Positions 54,656 to 64,000 of a stretch of 64,000 bases of DNA are shown here, one piece after another. The notes beneath the pieces were generated by a model. That model was not told the DNA's origin and ran no database searches. It saw only the letters and a program-made list of their open reading frames with translations. Position 1 is the stretch's first letter; the number at the start of each line of letters is the position of its first letter. The stretch comes from Lactuca virosa (Eukaryota > Streptophyta > Magnoliopsida > Asterales > Asteraceae): assembly GCA_928212115.1 (NCBI GenBank), contig CAKMRJ010003334.1, positions 32,389,578 through 32,453,577 of the forward strand, given 5' to 3'. A program made the position numbers and the translations under genes.

Positions 54656-57600
54656 CTTCCCATGTTGCTTCAGAAAGGTTTTGATCGACCCATTTGATGA
54701 GTAGCTGAGTAGTTGTGTCGTCCTGTTGTCGTCGTTGGAGAATGCGTTCTGGAATCGGTGTTTGGGTGGGTGTACCAGCGATCCATTCAGTTGGAAATTC
54801 TTGTGAGACATCCTAAGAGTGGCTTTGTTTTAACAATGAAACGTGGAAGACTGGATGAACACGCGATGCTGCTGGTAACTCTAGACGATATGCGACTGGG
54901 CCGATTCGTTCCAAGATTTTGTATGGACCAAAAAACCTTTTGGAAAGCTTTTGGTTGTCACGAGCCACAACTGAATTTTGTCTGTAGTTCTTTAGACGAA
55001 GGTATACCAGTTCACCCACTTTAAATTGTTTGTCCATTCGCTTCTTGTTAGCTTGTCGCATCATTCTCTCTTGGGCTTGTTGAAGTGACTCCTTCAGTAA
55101 TGTGATGATGCGTTGGTGTTCTAGCAAGGATGAATCGATAGAAGTTGTGTGATTTGTGCCTGGTGTGTAGTCGTGTATTGCTGCTGCATCTGTTCCAAAC
55201 ATGGCTTTGAATGGGGTCATTTTGATGGCTGAATGAAAACTGGTATTGTACCAAAACTCTGCTAGGTACAAGTATCGTTGCCATGAACGTGGTTCATTGT
55301 GTGCGAAGGCGCGAAGATAAGATTCCAGGCACCTATTGACCACCTCTGTTTGACCGTCCGTTTGGGGATGGTATGCACTGGAGTGCTTGAGTTTCGTGCC
55401 CAGTTGTTTGAATAGTTGTGTCCAGAATTGGCTCAGGAACAGCGGGTCTCGATCGGATATTATGGAGTTGGGTAGGCCATGAAGACGGTATATTTATCTA
55501 AGGAAAATAGAGGCTAAGGTGGTGGATGTGAAGTGGTTTGGCAGGGCAATGAAGTGGGCAAATTTGGATAGACGGTCCACAATGACCCATATGGTTGTTT
55601 TCCCATTCGATGGGGGTAAGTGGGTAATGAAGTCCATTATGATGTCTGACCATGTTTTTGCTGGTACTGGTAGTGGTTGGATGAGACCATATGGTTTGTG
55701 TGTTGGGTATTTTGTTGTTTGGCAAGTCGAGCATTTGCGGATGAAATCGGTGACCTCCTGCTTAAGTTTTGACCATGAAAAAGAAGCTGCAATGCGACGA
55801 GTGGTGGCATTGATTCCTGCATGTCCTCCGAGTGTGGATGTATGGAATTCCTGCAAAAGAAGAAGACGAATGTGTGGAATGTTAGGTATGAGTAAACGAC
55901 CTTGGATGTAAACCAAGCCGTTATGAAGTGTATGATGGGGAAGTGATGATGGTTGCTGCTCCAGTTTTGTTAACAATCTTTGTCCCTCGGGGTTGGTGGT
56001 GTAATAAGATCTCAATGTTTTTAACCATGTTGCTGTAGGGCTGGAAATAGCGAGAACAGTTGGGGTATCGATACGACTTAAGGCATCTGCGACTTTATTT
56101 TCTTTCCCCGGTTTGTAGTGCAATTCGAAATCGTACCCTAACAATTTTGTTAGCCATTTGTGTTGTTCTGGTGTTTGGATTGTCTGCGTGAGAAGGTGCT
56201 TCAAGCTGTGATGGTCTGTGTACACTCTGAATTTGGTGCCTAAGAGGTATTGTCGCCATTTTTTTATGGCTTCTGTGATTGCATACAATTCTCTTACGTA
56301 AGTGGAATTGTTTTGCATTCGATCACAGAGTTTCTTGCTGAAGAAGGCGATGGGTTTGTCATGTTGAGAAAGCACCGCACCGATTGCCACACCAGCATCA
56401 GTTGTGATGTCGAATATTTCAGCGAAGTTTGGAAGAGCTAGGGTTAGGAGTTGTGAACGCGGTTTGGGCTTGTTCGGTCCAGGTGAATGTGGCTTTTTTT
56501 TAGGAGATCTGTTAATGGGGAGGCGATGTGTGCATAGGATTGGACAAATCGACGGTAGTAACCTGTGAGGCCCAGGAAGGCACGTAATGTGGTGAAAGAT
56601 GTTGGGGTGGGCCATGATTGGATGGATGAAATTTTATCTGGGTCGGCTTTAACTCCTTGGGCGGAAATAATATGACCCAAAAAGGGTATTTCCGTGACTG
56701 CGAACAAACATTTGGAGGCTTTGGCATGGAACTGATTGGTCGATAGTGTGTCGAAGACGAAGTGGAGGTGTTCATAGTATGCATCAATTGAAGAACTGTA
56801 CACCAAAATGTCATCGAAAAAAACCAAGACAAACTTACGTAACACTGAACGAAAAAGATCATTCATGGCTGCTTGAAAAGTGGATGGTGCGTTAGTAAGG
56901 CCGAAGGGCATGACCCGAAATTCGTAGTGACCATCGATTGTTCTAAATGCTGTCTTATGAATATCTTGAGGAGAAACCCTGATTTGGTGGTAGCCGGCTC
57001 TTAGGTCGATCTTGGAAAAGATGGTGACGCCATGTAGTTCGTCCAAGAGTTCATCTACTGTTGGTATTAGAAAGCGATCTTTAATAGTGACAGCATTGAG
57101 CCCCCGATAGTCCACGCAAAATCTCCATGTGCCATCCTTCTTGCGAACTAGTAAGACCGGTGATGAGTAGGGGCTTTGACTAGGCTGTATGACGCCCTCG
57201 TTGATCATGTCATTGATGAGGGATGTCATGATTTCTTTTTGGTAGTGAGGGTATCTATATGGTTTGATGTTAACAGGTTTGGCATGTGGTAGTAGTGGAA
57301 TGTGGTGGTCATGGTCTCTTGGAGGGGGTAAACTGTGGGGGGGGGGGGTTCGAATAGTGTTTTGTATTTGTTGAGTAGTTGTTCGATGGTTGGGTTAGTG
57401 TGTGGTTGTCTAGTAGTAGGTGTGGGATTTTCCGGCTGATGGTGGAAGATCAGGGTGTGAAGTGAGGCAATGGAGTTTTTTTTGATGAGTGTATGTAATG
57501 AGCTTGGTGACACCGGTGTAGAGAGTGGTTCTCCTTGTAATATGCATGTTTTTCCATTGACTGTGAAAGAGATCTGAGGAATCGAGAAATCAGCAACTAA

Positions 57601-59004
57601 TGGACCCAATGAACTTAGCCAAGCTACACCCAAGATGATATCAGCTCCTGCTACAGGGAGCACAAATAATGGTACCGTGAATGTTGTTTTGTTGAGTTCT
57701 AGGGGTACATTGGGTAAAAACCCATTACACTCTAGGTGTTGACCATTGCCGACCATGACAGGGAATGGTGTGATAGAGGTGGGTTCATTGTTGAGGAGAG
57801 AGGCGATTCTTGGTTGAATGATGTTGTGGGTGCTCCCACAATCTATGAGAGTTGTGACTGGCCGACCGTTGATGTAACCAGTAATGTGAAGTGTACGAGG
57901 TGATTGTAATCCAAAGAAGGCTGCATCTGATAGAGAGAGAAAGTGAGGGGGTGTGGTTATCTCGGTTTGGTCTATATAAGGTTCTGATATGGTAGAGGGA
58001 TCGGTATTGGTGTTGGTGGCTTCCCATGATTCTTCGTTGTCGACTATCAGTAGGAACTGAGGTGGGTTACAAATGTGGCATGGGTGGTATTTGGCTGGGC
58101 ATTTGAAGCATAGACCTTCAGCACGTCTCTTTTGGATTGCTTCTGGGGAGAGTTTGGTAAATGGAAGTGGTGAAGTTATTTTTGATGGTGGTTGTACCGT
58201 GGTTGTTGTTGGTGTGGATTGTATGAAGGAAGTGGTGGTCTTCAAATATGGAATGGGAGATGTAGGGATGGTCCGTGTATTGCTGTTATAACGACTTCGA
58301 TTGGAGGTAAGTTTCTCTTCTATGAGTTTGGCTAATCCGTATGTTTGCTGCAGTGTTTGTGGGTGCTGTATTGCAATCTCGGATCGGATATCGGAACGCA
58401 ATCCTGAGATAAAACAGTTTTGGATGGCATCAGCAGGAAGGCCGACGACATGATTACAGATTTTTTCGAATTCTGCTTGGTAGGCAGCTACTGTGGAGAC
58501 TTGGCGCAACTTGAAGAGGGTAGCTTGGTGGTTCTCGTATGTTGAAGGTCCGAAACGGGTTTCAACGGCCCTTGTAAATTATGGCCATGTCCCCAACAAA
58601 TTGTTGTTGTGAAGATGCTTGTACCAACTCAAGGCTTCACCTGTGAAGTAAAGGAAGGCTAGGGTTATCCTTTGGTTTTGTGGTATGTTGTAATAAGTGA
58701 AGTAGGTTTCTGCTTGAAAAATCCAATCAAGTGGATTGGATCCATCAAAGTTGTGCAGTTGTATTTTTGGTGGCCGTGGCTGATGGTTGGGTGGTGGTGG
58801 TGGGGGTGGGGGTGGGTTTGGTGGTTGATTCAGGTGTTGGTTGGTTAGGAGATTGACTAGGTTGGCTATATTTGTGGAAAGGGTATCGAGGCGGTTGTTG
58901 GTTGCGGTGGCTAGGTGCAGGAGTGCTTGGGTGTGGTCTAGTTGAGGTTCACTAGTTTCTGGTTTGGGTGGAATATCGGCTGAAGCATCTTTCCGGGGAG
59001 GCAT
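54656..59004 (-). pseudogene. G2 gag-pol with chromodomain, inactivated
   Basis: A single long gag-pol from the ATG at 59004 (MPPRKDASADIPPKPE). Gag (to about 57900) has a stop TAA at 58579-58581 and a knuckle-like CFKCPAKYHPCHIC. Protease has LIDCGSTHNII (DCGS instead of DSGA/DTGA). A frame break lies near the 13-G run at 57338-57350. RT contains VLLVRKKDGTWRFCVDYRGLN, MPFGLTNAPSTFQ and catalytic FFDDILVYS. A frame break lies near the A run at 56495. RNase H has TDAGVAIGAVLSQHD and DALSRID. Integrase has HAGINATTRRI, the CSTCQTTK knuckle, a stop at 55494-55496, and SAYHPQTDGQTE-type core. The end has HPVFHVSLLKQ and a chromodomain cut by G3 after ATWE. Confidence 0.9.
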
Positions 59005-59009
59005 AGTAG

Positions 59010-59033
59010 GAGATCGGGAATGAAAGCACCAAT
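59010..59033 (-). other. G2 primer-binding site region
   Basis: The minus strand reads TTGGTGCTTTCATTCCCG directly inside the 5' LTR, at the primer position. I did not assign the tRNA. Confidence 0.6.
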
Positions 59034-59395
59034 TGATAGAACCGAATTCGAGGTGGTTAACCTCCAGGAACAAAAGAAAGAAACAACGATTGGAGCAATT
59101 TTCTGAATAGTCATTAAACCAAAAAGTACAATACTTAAATACTAGCTAAAGGAATGAAAAAGTGCAGCTAACTGACTACGTGGGTTACTTCTGAAAGTGG
59201 AACCCAATTATTTAGGAACATATGCAGAAAACAAGAGAATTAGAAGTATCCACTGCTAACTGTTTTGACTTGGTAAAGTCACATGCTTATTCAAGGAATC
59301 GTGCAGGTCTTTTGATAACTCGTTTGGGCCTGGTTGAAGTTTCAGCTTGGGGTCTTTGGGCTCCTTCAAGGTTTGGTAATTGTTGGGCTGTAACA
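59034..59395 (-). repeat. G2 5' LTR
   Basis: 362 bp, partner of 40172-40533. It is followed by the right target-site duplication GAAAT (59396-59400). Confidence 0.95.
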
Positions 59396-60190
59396 GAAAT
59401 TGTAGAATGTAGATGCATCTAGAAGATCAAGGGGATTAATGATTAGTCTCACTTTGGGATACTCGTAGTTTTCAAAAAATTAGAGTTGTCAAATTAAGAT
59501 ATGAATTTTCTAGCAGTTACATGTTACTGGGTAAATGTGGACTCAATGGTTTCTTTGGCAAATCTTTATGGTCCTCAGCCATTCGCTGCAAAATTGAAAC
59601 TTCAGGATGTGATTTATTTGATCATACAAACTCTCCACTAGGAGATTGGTTATTTTCTTGGCAACTTTAATAAAGTTAGATGCTCCGAGGAGAGGATTGA
59701 TTCACAATTTTGTGAAAGAGGAGTTGCAATGTTTAATGATTTCATCAGGAACAATCTCTTGACATAATATAATTTAGGCGGTAGGAAATTTATTTGCATT
59801 TCAAGCGATGGTGTAAAACTTAGCAAATTAGACAAAATCCTCGCATGTACTAATTTTATCAATCATTGGCCTCTTGCATCGGTTATTGCTCTTCTTAGAG
59901 AATATTCTGATCATTGTCCGCTCATCTTTCAAAGTTCTATGGTTGCCTTCGCCCCCTCCCCCCTTTAGATTCTATAACTCCATGATTTTTAATGATAACC
60001 TTTTCGACATGGTAAAAAACACATGCCTAGTGGTAAGCCTTTTTGGGAGAGCATACTTCATTCTTGCTGCCAAACTCAGAGCAGTTAAAGAGGCGATTGA
60101 AATCTGGAAAGTCGTACCTATCGATGATCTATCTTGTAAATCATGTATGCTAAAAGAAAGGATTGATGTCTTGGAGTTCTTTGCTTATAA
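59396..60190 (+). pseudogene. LINE endonuclease remnant, right part
   Basis: Continues the LINE interrupted by G2. With frame changes it reads YWVNVDSMVSLANLYGPQPF, a degenerate GDFN-like GNFNKVRCSEERIDSQFCERG, RKFICISSDGVKLSKLD and REYSDHCPLIF, which are motifs of the apurinic/apyrimidinic-type endonuclease of plant LINEs (SDHxP at the end). It stops around 60190 before any reverse transcriptase. The linker between RRM and endonuclease is already missing at the join, so the LINE was defective before G2 inserted. Confidence 0.82.
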
Positions 60191-60232
60191 GTTATAAAGA
60201 AAAGATTGATGCCTTGGAGTTCTTTGCTTATT
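60155..60232. repeat. Imperfect 41-bp tandem repeat
   Basis: AAAGGATTGATGTCTTGGAG and AAAAGATTGATGCCTTGGAG, each followed by TTCTTTGCTTAT, at the end of the LINE remnant. Confidence 0.8.
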
Positions 60233-61800
60233 AACATATCCCTTACCTCCCAAGAACTAGACGATAGGCGTGCATGTTTGGAAACAAAGACAAATAGAGA
60301 TATAAACAGCTAACCGGGTATAATATCCAATAACAACACTACTATATACACTAAAATATAATTCACTTAAAGTAGGGGTAGAATTCATATAGATACAGTT
60401 TAACAAAAAATTATGCCTTTTGCTTATGTAACTCTGAGATTTAAATGAGAAACAAGTAAACTAAAAAGAGGGGGTTTGTGTTTAAGAACTAAATTTATTA
60501 GAGACATATAAGAAAACAAGAATTAACAATCAACGGTGAACTGGATCCGGTTTCAAATTCTTTCTATCTATTATTTGAAAAAACTTGGAGCGATATGGAA
60601 TTCAATTAGTGGTGTAAGTTGTTACTAAAAGATATTAATCAAATCTAATACCTTTTTTACTTGCCAAGATGTTTATTTAAAACAATCAATCTCTTTAATT
60701 AAACCTAATCTTACTAAGTAATTTAAAGAAACTCTTAAATCGAACTGAAAGATCGCTTACAGTTTCATGGAAGTATACCAAACAATGCTCATTTCTTTTC
60801 ACAAGCTCGATGGTTTGAAAACAAGTAATTCATGTTTGCAATGACAACTATTCCTAACCTAGAACCATTTTATTGTTTGTTATCAGTTTTAACTCCTAAA
60901 AGAAATCAGGATTCCAATAATTGAATAATAACACTAGAATTTAAGTAATTTAAATGGCCAAAATAAACTAAATAAAAATTCAAAATCTTTCAATCAAGAA
61001 AAATATGCATTAATTACTAGACCATAAGCGTTTCCAAAACTAATTTGAAAAGTTTAACTACAACAAAGATGAAATACACACTTTAAAACTGGAAATTAGG
61101 GTTTTTAGTTGATAATAGCTACAAGCGTTATAAGAATCAAATTGTTGAAAAAAGTTAATCTGACTTAAAATGATGAACAAAGTGCTTTCGAATGATTCCT
61201 AATGCCAACATAAAATGAAAATCATATTCTTCACTCTCACCGGTCGTATGTCCCAAAAAATAAGGCCTAACTCCCTATTTGTTGAATTATGGAATGTGCC
61301 AAAAGGACTACCATAGGCGAAACAAATATCACATATAAAAAGCCTAAGAAACCCACGAGCCATGTAAACCCAAAAACACACAACTTTTTCTTACAATCCT
61401 ACCTATGTTTGTTGCCATTTTGTACATCTTATCCATTTACACGACAACAAGAAATACAAAGCAAAAACCATGGCCCGTGAAATTATTAAAGTTCGCAGCC
61501 TATTTTTGCTATATGGCCACTATGAAACCGACACTTAATTTTACACGACTCGGATATATAGTCTTCTGTCTTTAACCGCCAAACATGAAATTTCCAACAT
61601 TTTTGTTCCTTTAATGATTGTTCTGAACCGAAGCTTTCCAACACAATCCCAAGCATGTTCCATGATTCCAATGTCTCTACAACACATCAAAGCCTGCACA
61701 AATAATTGAATTCCACGAGACAAAATGGCCCATAAATGATAAAAATGCATAAATAAAATACAATTACATGAAATAAACATGCATGAAATACATCCAACAT
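60228..61800 (-). repeat. Relict LTR distantly related to the G3 LTR
   Basis: The order of short blocks follows the G3 LTR: a region with GGGGTAGAATTC, then AATCTTACTAAGT-type runs, CTTTTCACAAGCTCG, TTTATTGTTTGTTA, AAACTGGAAATTAGGGTTT, and an end with AAAATGCATAAAT and ATCCAACA (compare AAGATGCATAAAATGG and ATCTAACA). Identity is low and both borders are approximate. Orientation is inferred from the G3 match. Confidence 0.5.
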
Positions 61801-62987
61801 TCCATTTCGTTATAGTTTTATAAGTCATCTTAAAGCCAATTCAACTATCTAAAACTTTTATATATCCTAAATATAACAAGAACATTTCACAGCTTATTTA
61901 TGTGTTCAACATATTTAATTGATATCATTTTTGTACGTTTTGTATAAATCAATATATTTCGAAATTAAAGTAATATAAGTAAATATCATATTATAGAGAA
62001 ATATTACTAGTTTCATTGTGTGTTAATTACTTCATATTTATACCAAGAAAATATGTATACGGATTAAATTGGAATTGACCATTTTACATTTCAAATAAAA
62101 ATAAAAATAATAAATAATCTTATATTTAATTAAATATGTTACATAACCTAATAATTGTTCAAATATAAAGAATTTTTTTTAATAATTATTCAAATTTCAA
62201 AAAAAAAAAAATACAACTACAACCACATATACAAAAAAAAAAAAAAAATCAACTACAAAGTACAACCACATACAAAAATAAAACCATTATTCAAAAGAAA
62301 CGAAATTCCCTATGTATTGGATTGGGTTGAATCGTTTTTTTACTCTACTACAAGGGCTAAAATATCGTTTATGAGATACTACAGGGGCCATTTGGGCAAT
62401 ACCTCTAAAGTGCAAAACCCTGGTGTTGATAATCTCGTCTTCTGTAATACAGAACAACAACAAGCATTTCTTTTAACCCTCTTCTCTTCCAATTCTGTTT
62501 GTTAGGGTTTCTCTTCACGTCCCAATATCCATCATAATTTGCTCTGTTACATACTATTTGAAGTCACAAATATCTTGTTGCTAAAGGTAGGTAAGATCCA
62601 AAACCCATGTTCTTATCCTTGTTAATTTGAGTTTCAATTTTGGTTTCCTGCCATTTGATTTTGTATACATTTACTCCCTCATTCCCCGAAAATTGATTTA
62701 TTATGTCAATCAATAGCAGTTGAAGTCCGTATAAAATTTGAAGTTACAAATCAATCAATTTCAAATCCGAATCGAACTGTAATCTATTTCAAAGTAAGGG
62801 AGTAATCTTCAAGTTTTTCTAGCTTTGTTTCCGTTCACTAATGCATAAGTCCTGCTTGACGGAATTTACATGAAATTACTTGTTTACTAAGTTTTCTACA
62901 TGTTTCGAAATTTCAATTCTGTTCACATGAGTAAAAATTAGGTTACATTATAGTTTAATCGTATTGTTTTACCAGCTTTCAGGTTCG
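61801..62987 (+). promoter_or_regulatory. TOC34 promoter and 5' leader with intron
   Basis: AT-rich promoter DNA to about 62450, then leader sequence. A 5'-UTR intron is likely from 62587 (CTAAAG before GTAGGTAAG) to 62982 (CTTTCAG), leaving GTTCG before the ATG at 62988. The transcription start is not fixed. Confidence 0.6.
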
Positions 62988-64000
62988 ATGGCCCGTGAAT
63001 GGACAGGGATTCAACTGTTTCCTCTTGCAACCCAGACCAAGTTGTTGGAACTACTGGGAGATTTAAAGACGAAGGTGTACATCAATCCCTAATTGTTCTC
63101 TTTACTTTCGTTTAACGTCATTATAAACCCTAATTTTCATGGTTGAAGTCGATTCAATTGAGAATTCCTGAGAACCTTGTAAAAGAAGCATTATTTGCTA
63201 CTAATTTTCGATCCCTGTAATATCACAGGAGAGGGACAGTTTGACTATCCTTGTAATGGGAAAGGGAGGTGTTGGGAAATCTTCAACTATAAACTCCATT
63301 CTTGGTGAAAGAGCAGTTGCAGTCAGTGCCTTTCAGGTATCTCATACACCCTTATAGCTTCATATTAAGTAATTCCACTTCATAACTTTTATTTCAATTA
63401 TATAATTTTTTTCAGTCAGATGTCCCAAGACCTGTGATGGTTTCCCGTGAGAGATCTGGGTTCACATTGAACATCATTGACACACCAGGGATTGTTGAAG
63501 GAGGTTATGTCAATGACCAGGCCCTTGACCTCATCAAAAGGTACCAAAATCTAGATTGAATAATATTGTTTATGAATTATGTGTGAATGGGTTGGTTTGT
63601 GATTTTGCAGGTTTCTTTTGAACAAAACAATAGATGTTTTGTTATATGTGGACAGATTGGATGCGTATAGAGTGGACAACTTGGATAAACAGATTGTGAA
63701 GGCAATAACAGAGAGTTTTGGTAAAGAAATATGGCATAAAGGAGTGGTAGTGTTAACACATGCTCAGCTTACACCACCAGATTGTCTTGGTTATGATGAC
63801 TTCTTTGGAAAAAGATCAGAGGCTCTTCTAAAAGTTGTAGAATCTGGAGGTCGTTTCAGGAAACGTGAAATTCAGGTACTCAGTCTCTTTTTATTTATTT
63901 TTTTAAATTTCTTTAATCTGATTGTTGTGGATATTTTTTTGTAGGGGCAGTCAATTCCAGTTGTCTTGGTTGAAAATAGTAGCAGGTGTAATAAAAATGA
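62988..64000 (+). CDS. TOC34: TOC34 plastid import receptor GTPase (exons 1-5, cut by window end)
   Basis: Exons 62988-63074, 63229-63336, 63416-63540, 63611-63875 and 63945-beyond 64000 join in phase with GT/AG borders. Toc34/Toc33 proteins are GTPases of the chloroplast outer envelope that bind precursor proteins and pass them to the Toc75 channel. The start MAREWTGIQLFPLATQTKLL is typical. The P-loop GKGGVGKSS lies at residues 40-48, the switch-II DTPG at 87-90, the dimer segment YVDRLDAYRVD at about 119-129, and the LTHAQLTPPD base-recognition region near residue 160. Exon 5 begins GQSIPVVLVENSSRCNKN. The C-terminal membrane anchor lies outside the window. A stray copy of the intron-4/exon-5 junction is at 33876-33970. 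Confidence 0.95.

Larger units (their letters stand above)
40172..59395 (-). mobile_element. G2: gypsy chromovirus, host of the nested G3 array
   Basis: Two 362-bp LTRs (40172-40533 and 59034-59395) start TGATAGAACC and end CTGTAACA, and the element is flanked by a perfect duplication GAAAT (40167-40171 and 59396-59400). Four differences between the LTRs were counted by eye, about 1.1 percent. Coding sequence lies on the minus strand at 59004-54656. The last part of the coding region and the polypurine tract are at 40617-40534, on the other side of the 14-kb G3 insertion. Without G3 the element is about 5.2 kb. Confidence 0.95.

Overview
The window is nuclear DNA of a flowering plant. Host genes have introns with canonical splice sites, intergenic DNA is AT-rich, and roughly two thirds of the sequence is transposable elements. 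An RRM-containing LINE of a type common in Asteraceae and LTRs full of the palindrome ACTCGTCGAGT point to that family, possibly lettuce (Lactuca); this is inference.

Layout. 1-2095: AT-rich intergenic DNA with one copy of a dispersed repeat. 2096-11082: a decayed Ty3/gypsy chromovirus (G1, minus strand) with 1788-bp LTRs. 11320-19273: a young, nearly complete Ty1/copia element (C1, plus strand) with target-site duplication TCATA. 21405-24627: a seven-exon COP1-interacting-protein-7-like gene. 25188-28480: a beclin/ATG6 pseudogene fragment and a dipeptide-epimerase pseudogene, separated by a terminal-inverted-repeat element with a G/T-rich core. 28596-33600: a pile of broken retroelements (copia C4, gypsy G4 LTR, copia C2 LTR, copia C3). 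33876-33970: a stray copy of a TOC34 intron/exon junction. 35797-36315: a hAT-type MITE. 36423-39043: a seven-exon iron superoxide dismutase gene (minus strand). 39807-60190: a LINE split by gypsy element G2 (40172-59395, TSD GAAAT), itself split in its chromodomain by G3 (40618-54655, TSD CTTCC). 60228-61800: a relict LTR. 62988-64000: the first five exons of TOC34, which runs off the window.

The most notable structure is G3. It has three LTRs and two internal regions (LTR-internal-LTR-internal-LTR) bounded by one target-site duplication. It encodes only gag and protease, with no reverse transcriptase, RNase H or integrase, so it must be mobilised in trans. Each LTR carries seven copies of a CCTGCGATCGCA palindrome, mostly spaced 21-22 bp, directly upstream of a TATA box. 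The G4 LTR shows the same design with a different palindrome.

The host genes share a light/plastid theme (CIP7-like photomorphogenesis factor, Fe-superoxide dismutase, plastid import receptor), but nothing suggests they form a unit; they are separately transcribed islands in retrotransposon DNA. All splice models and divergence counts were made by eye.
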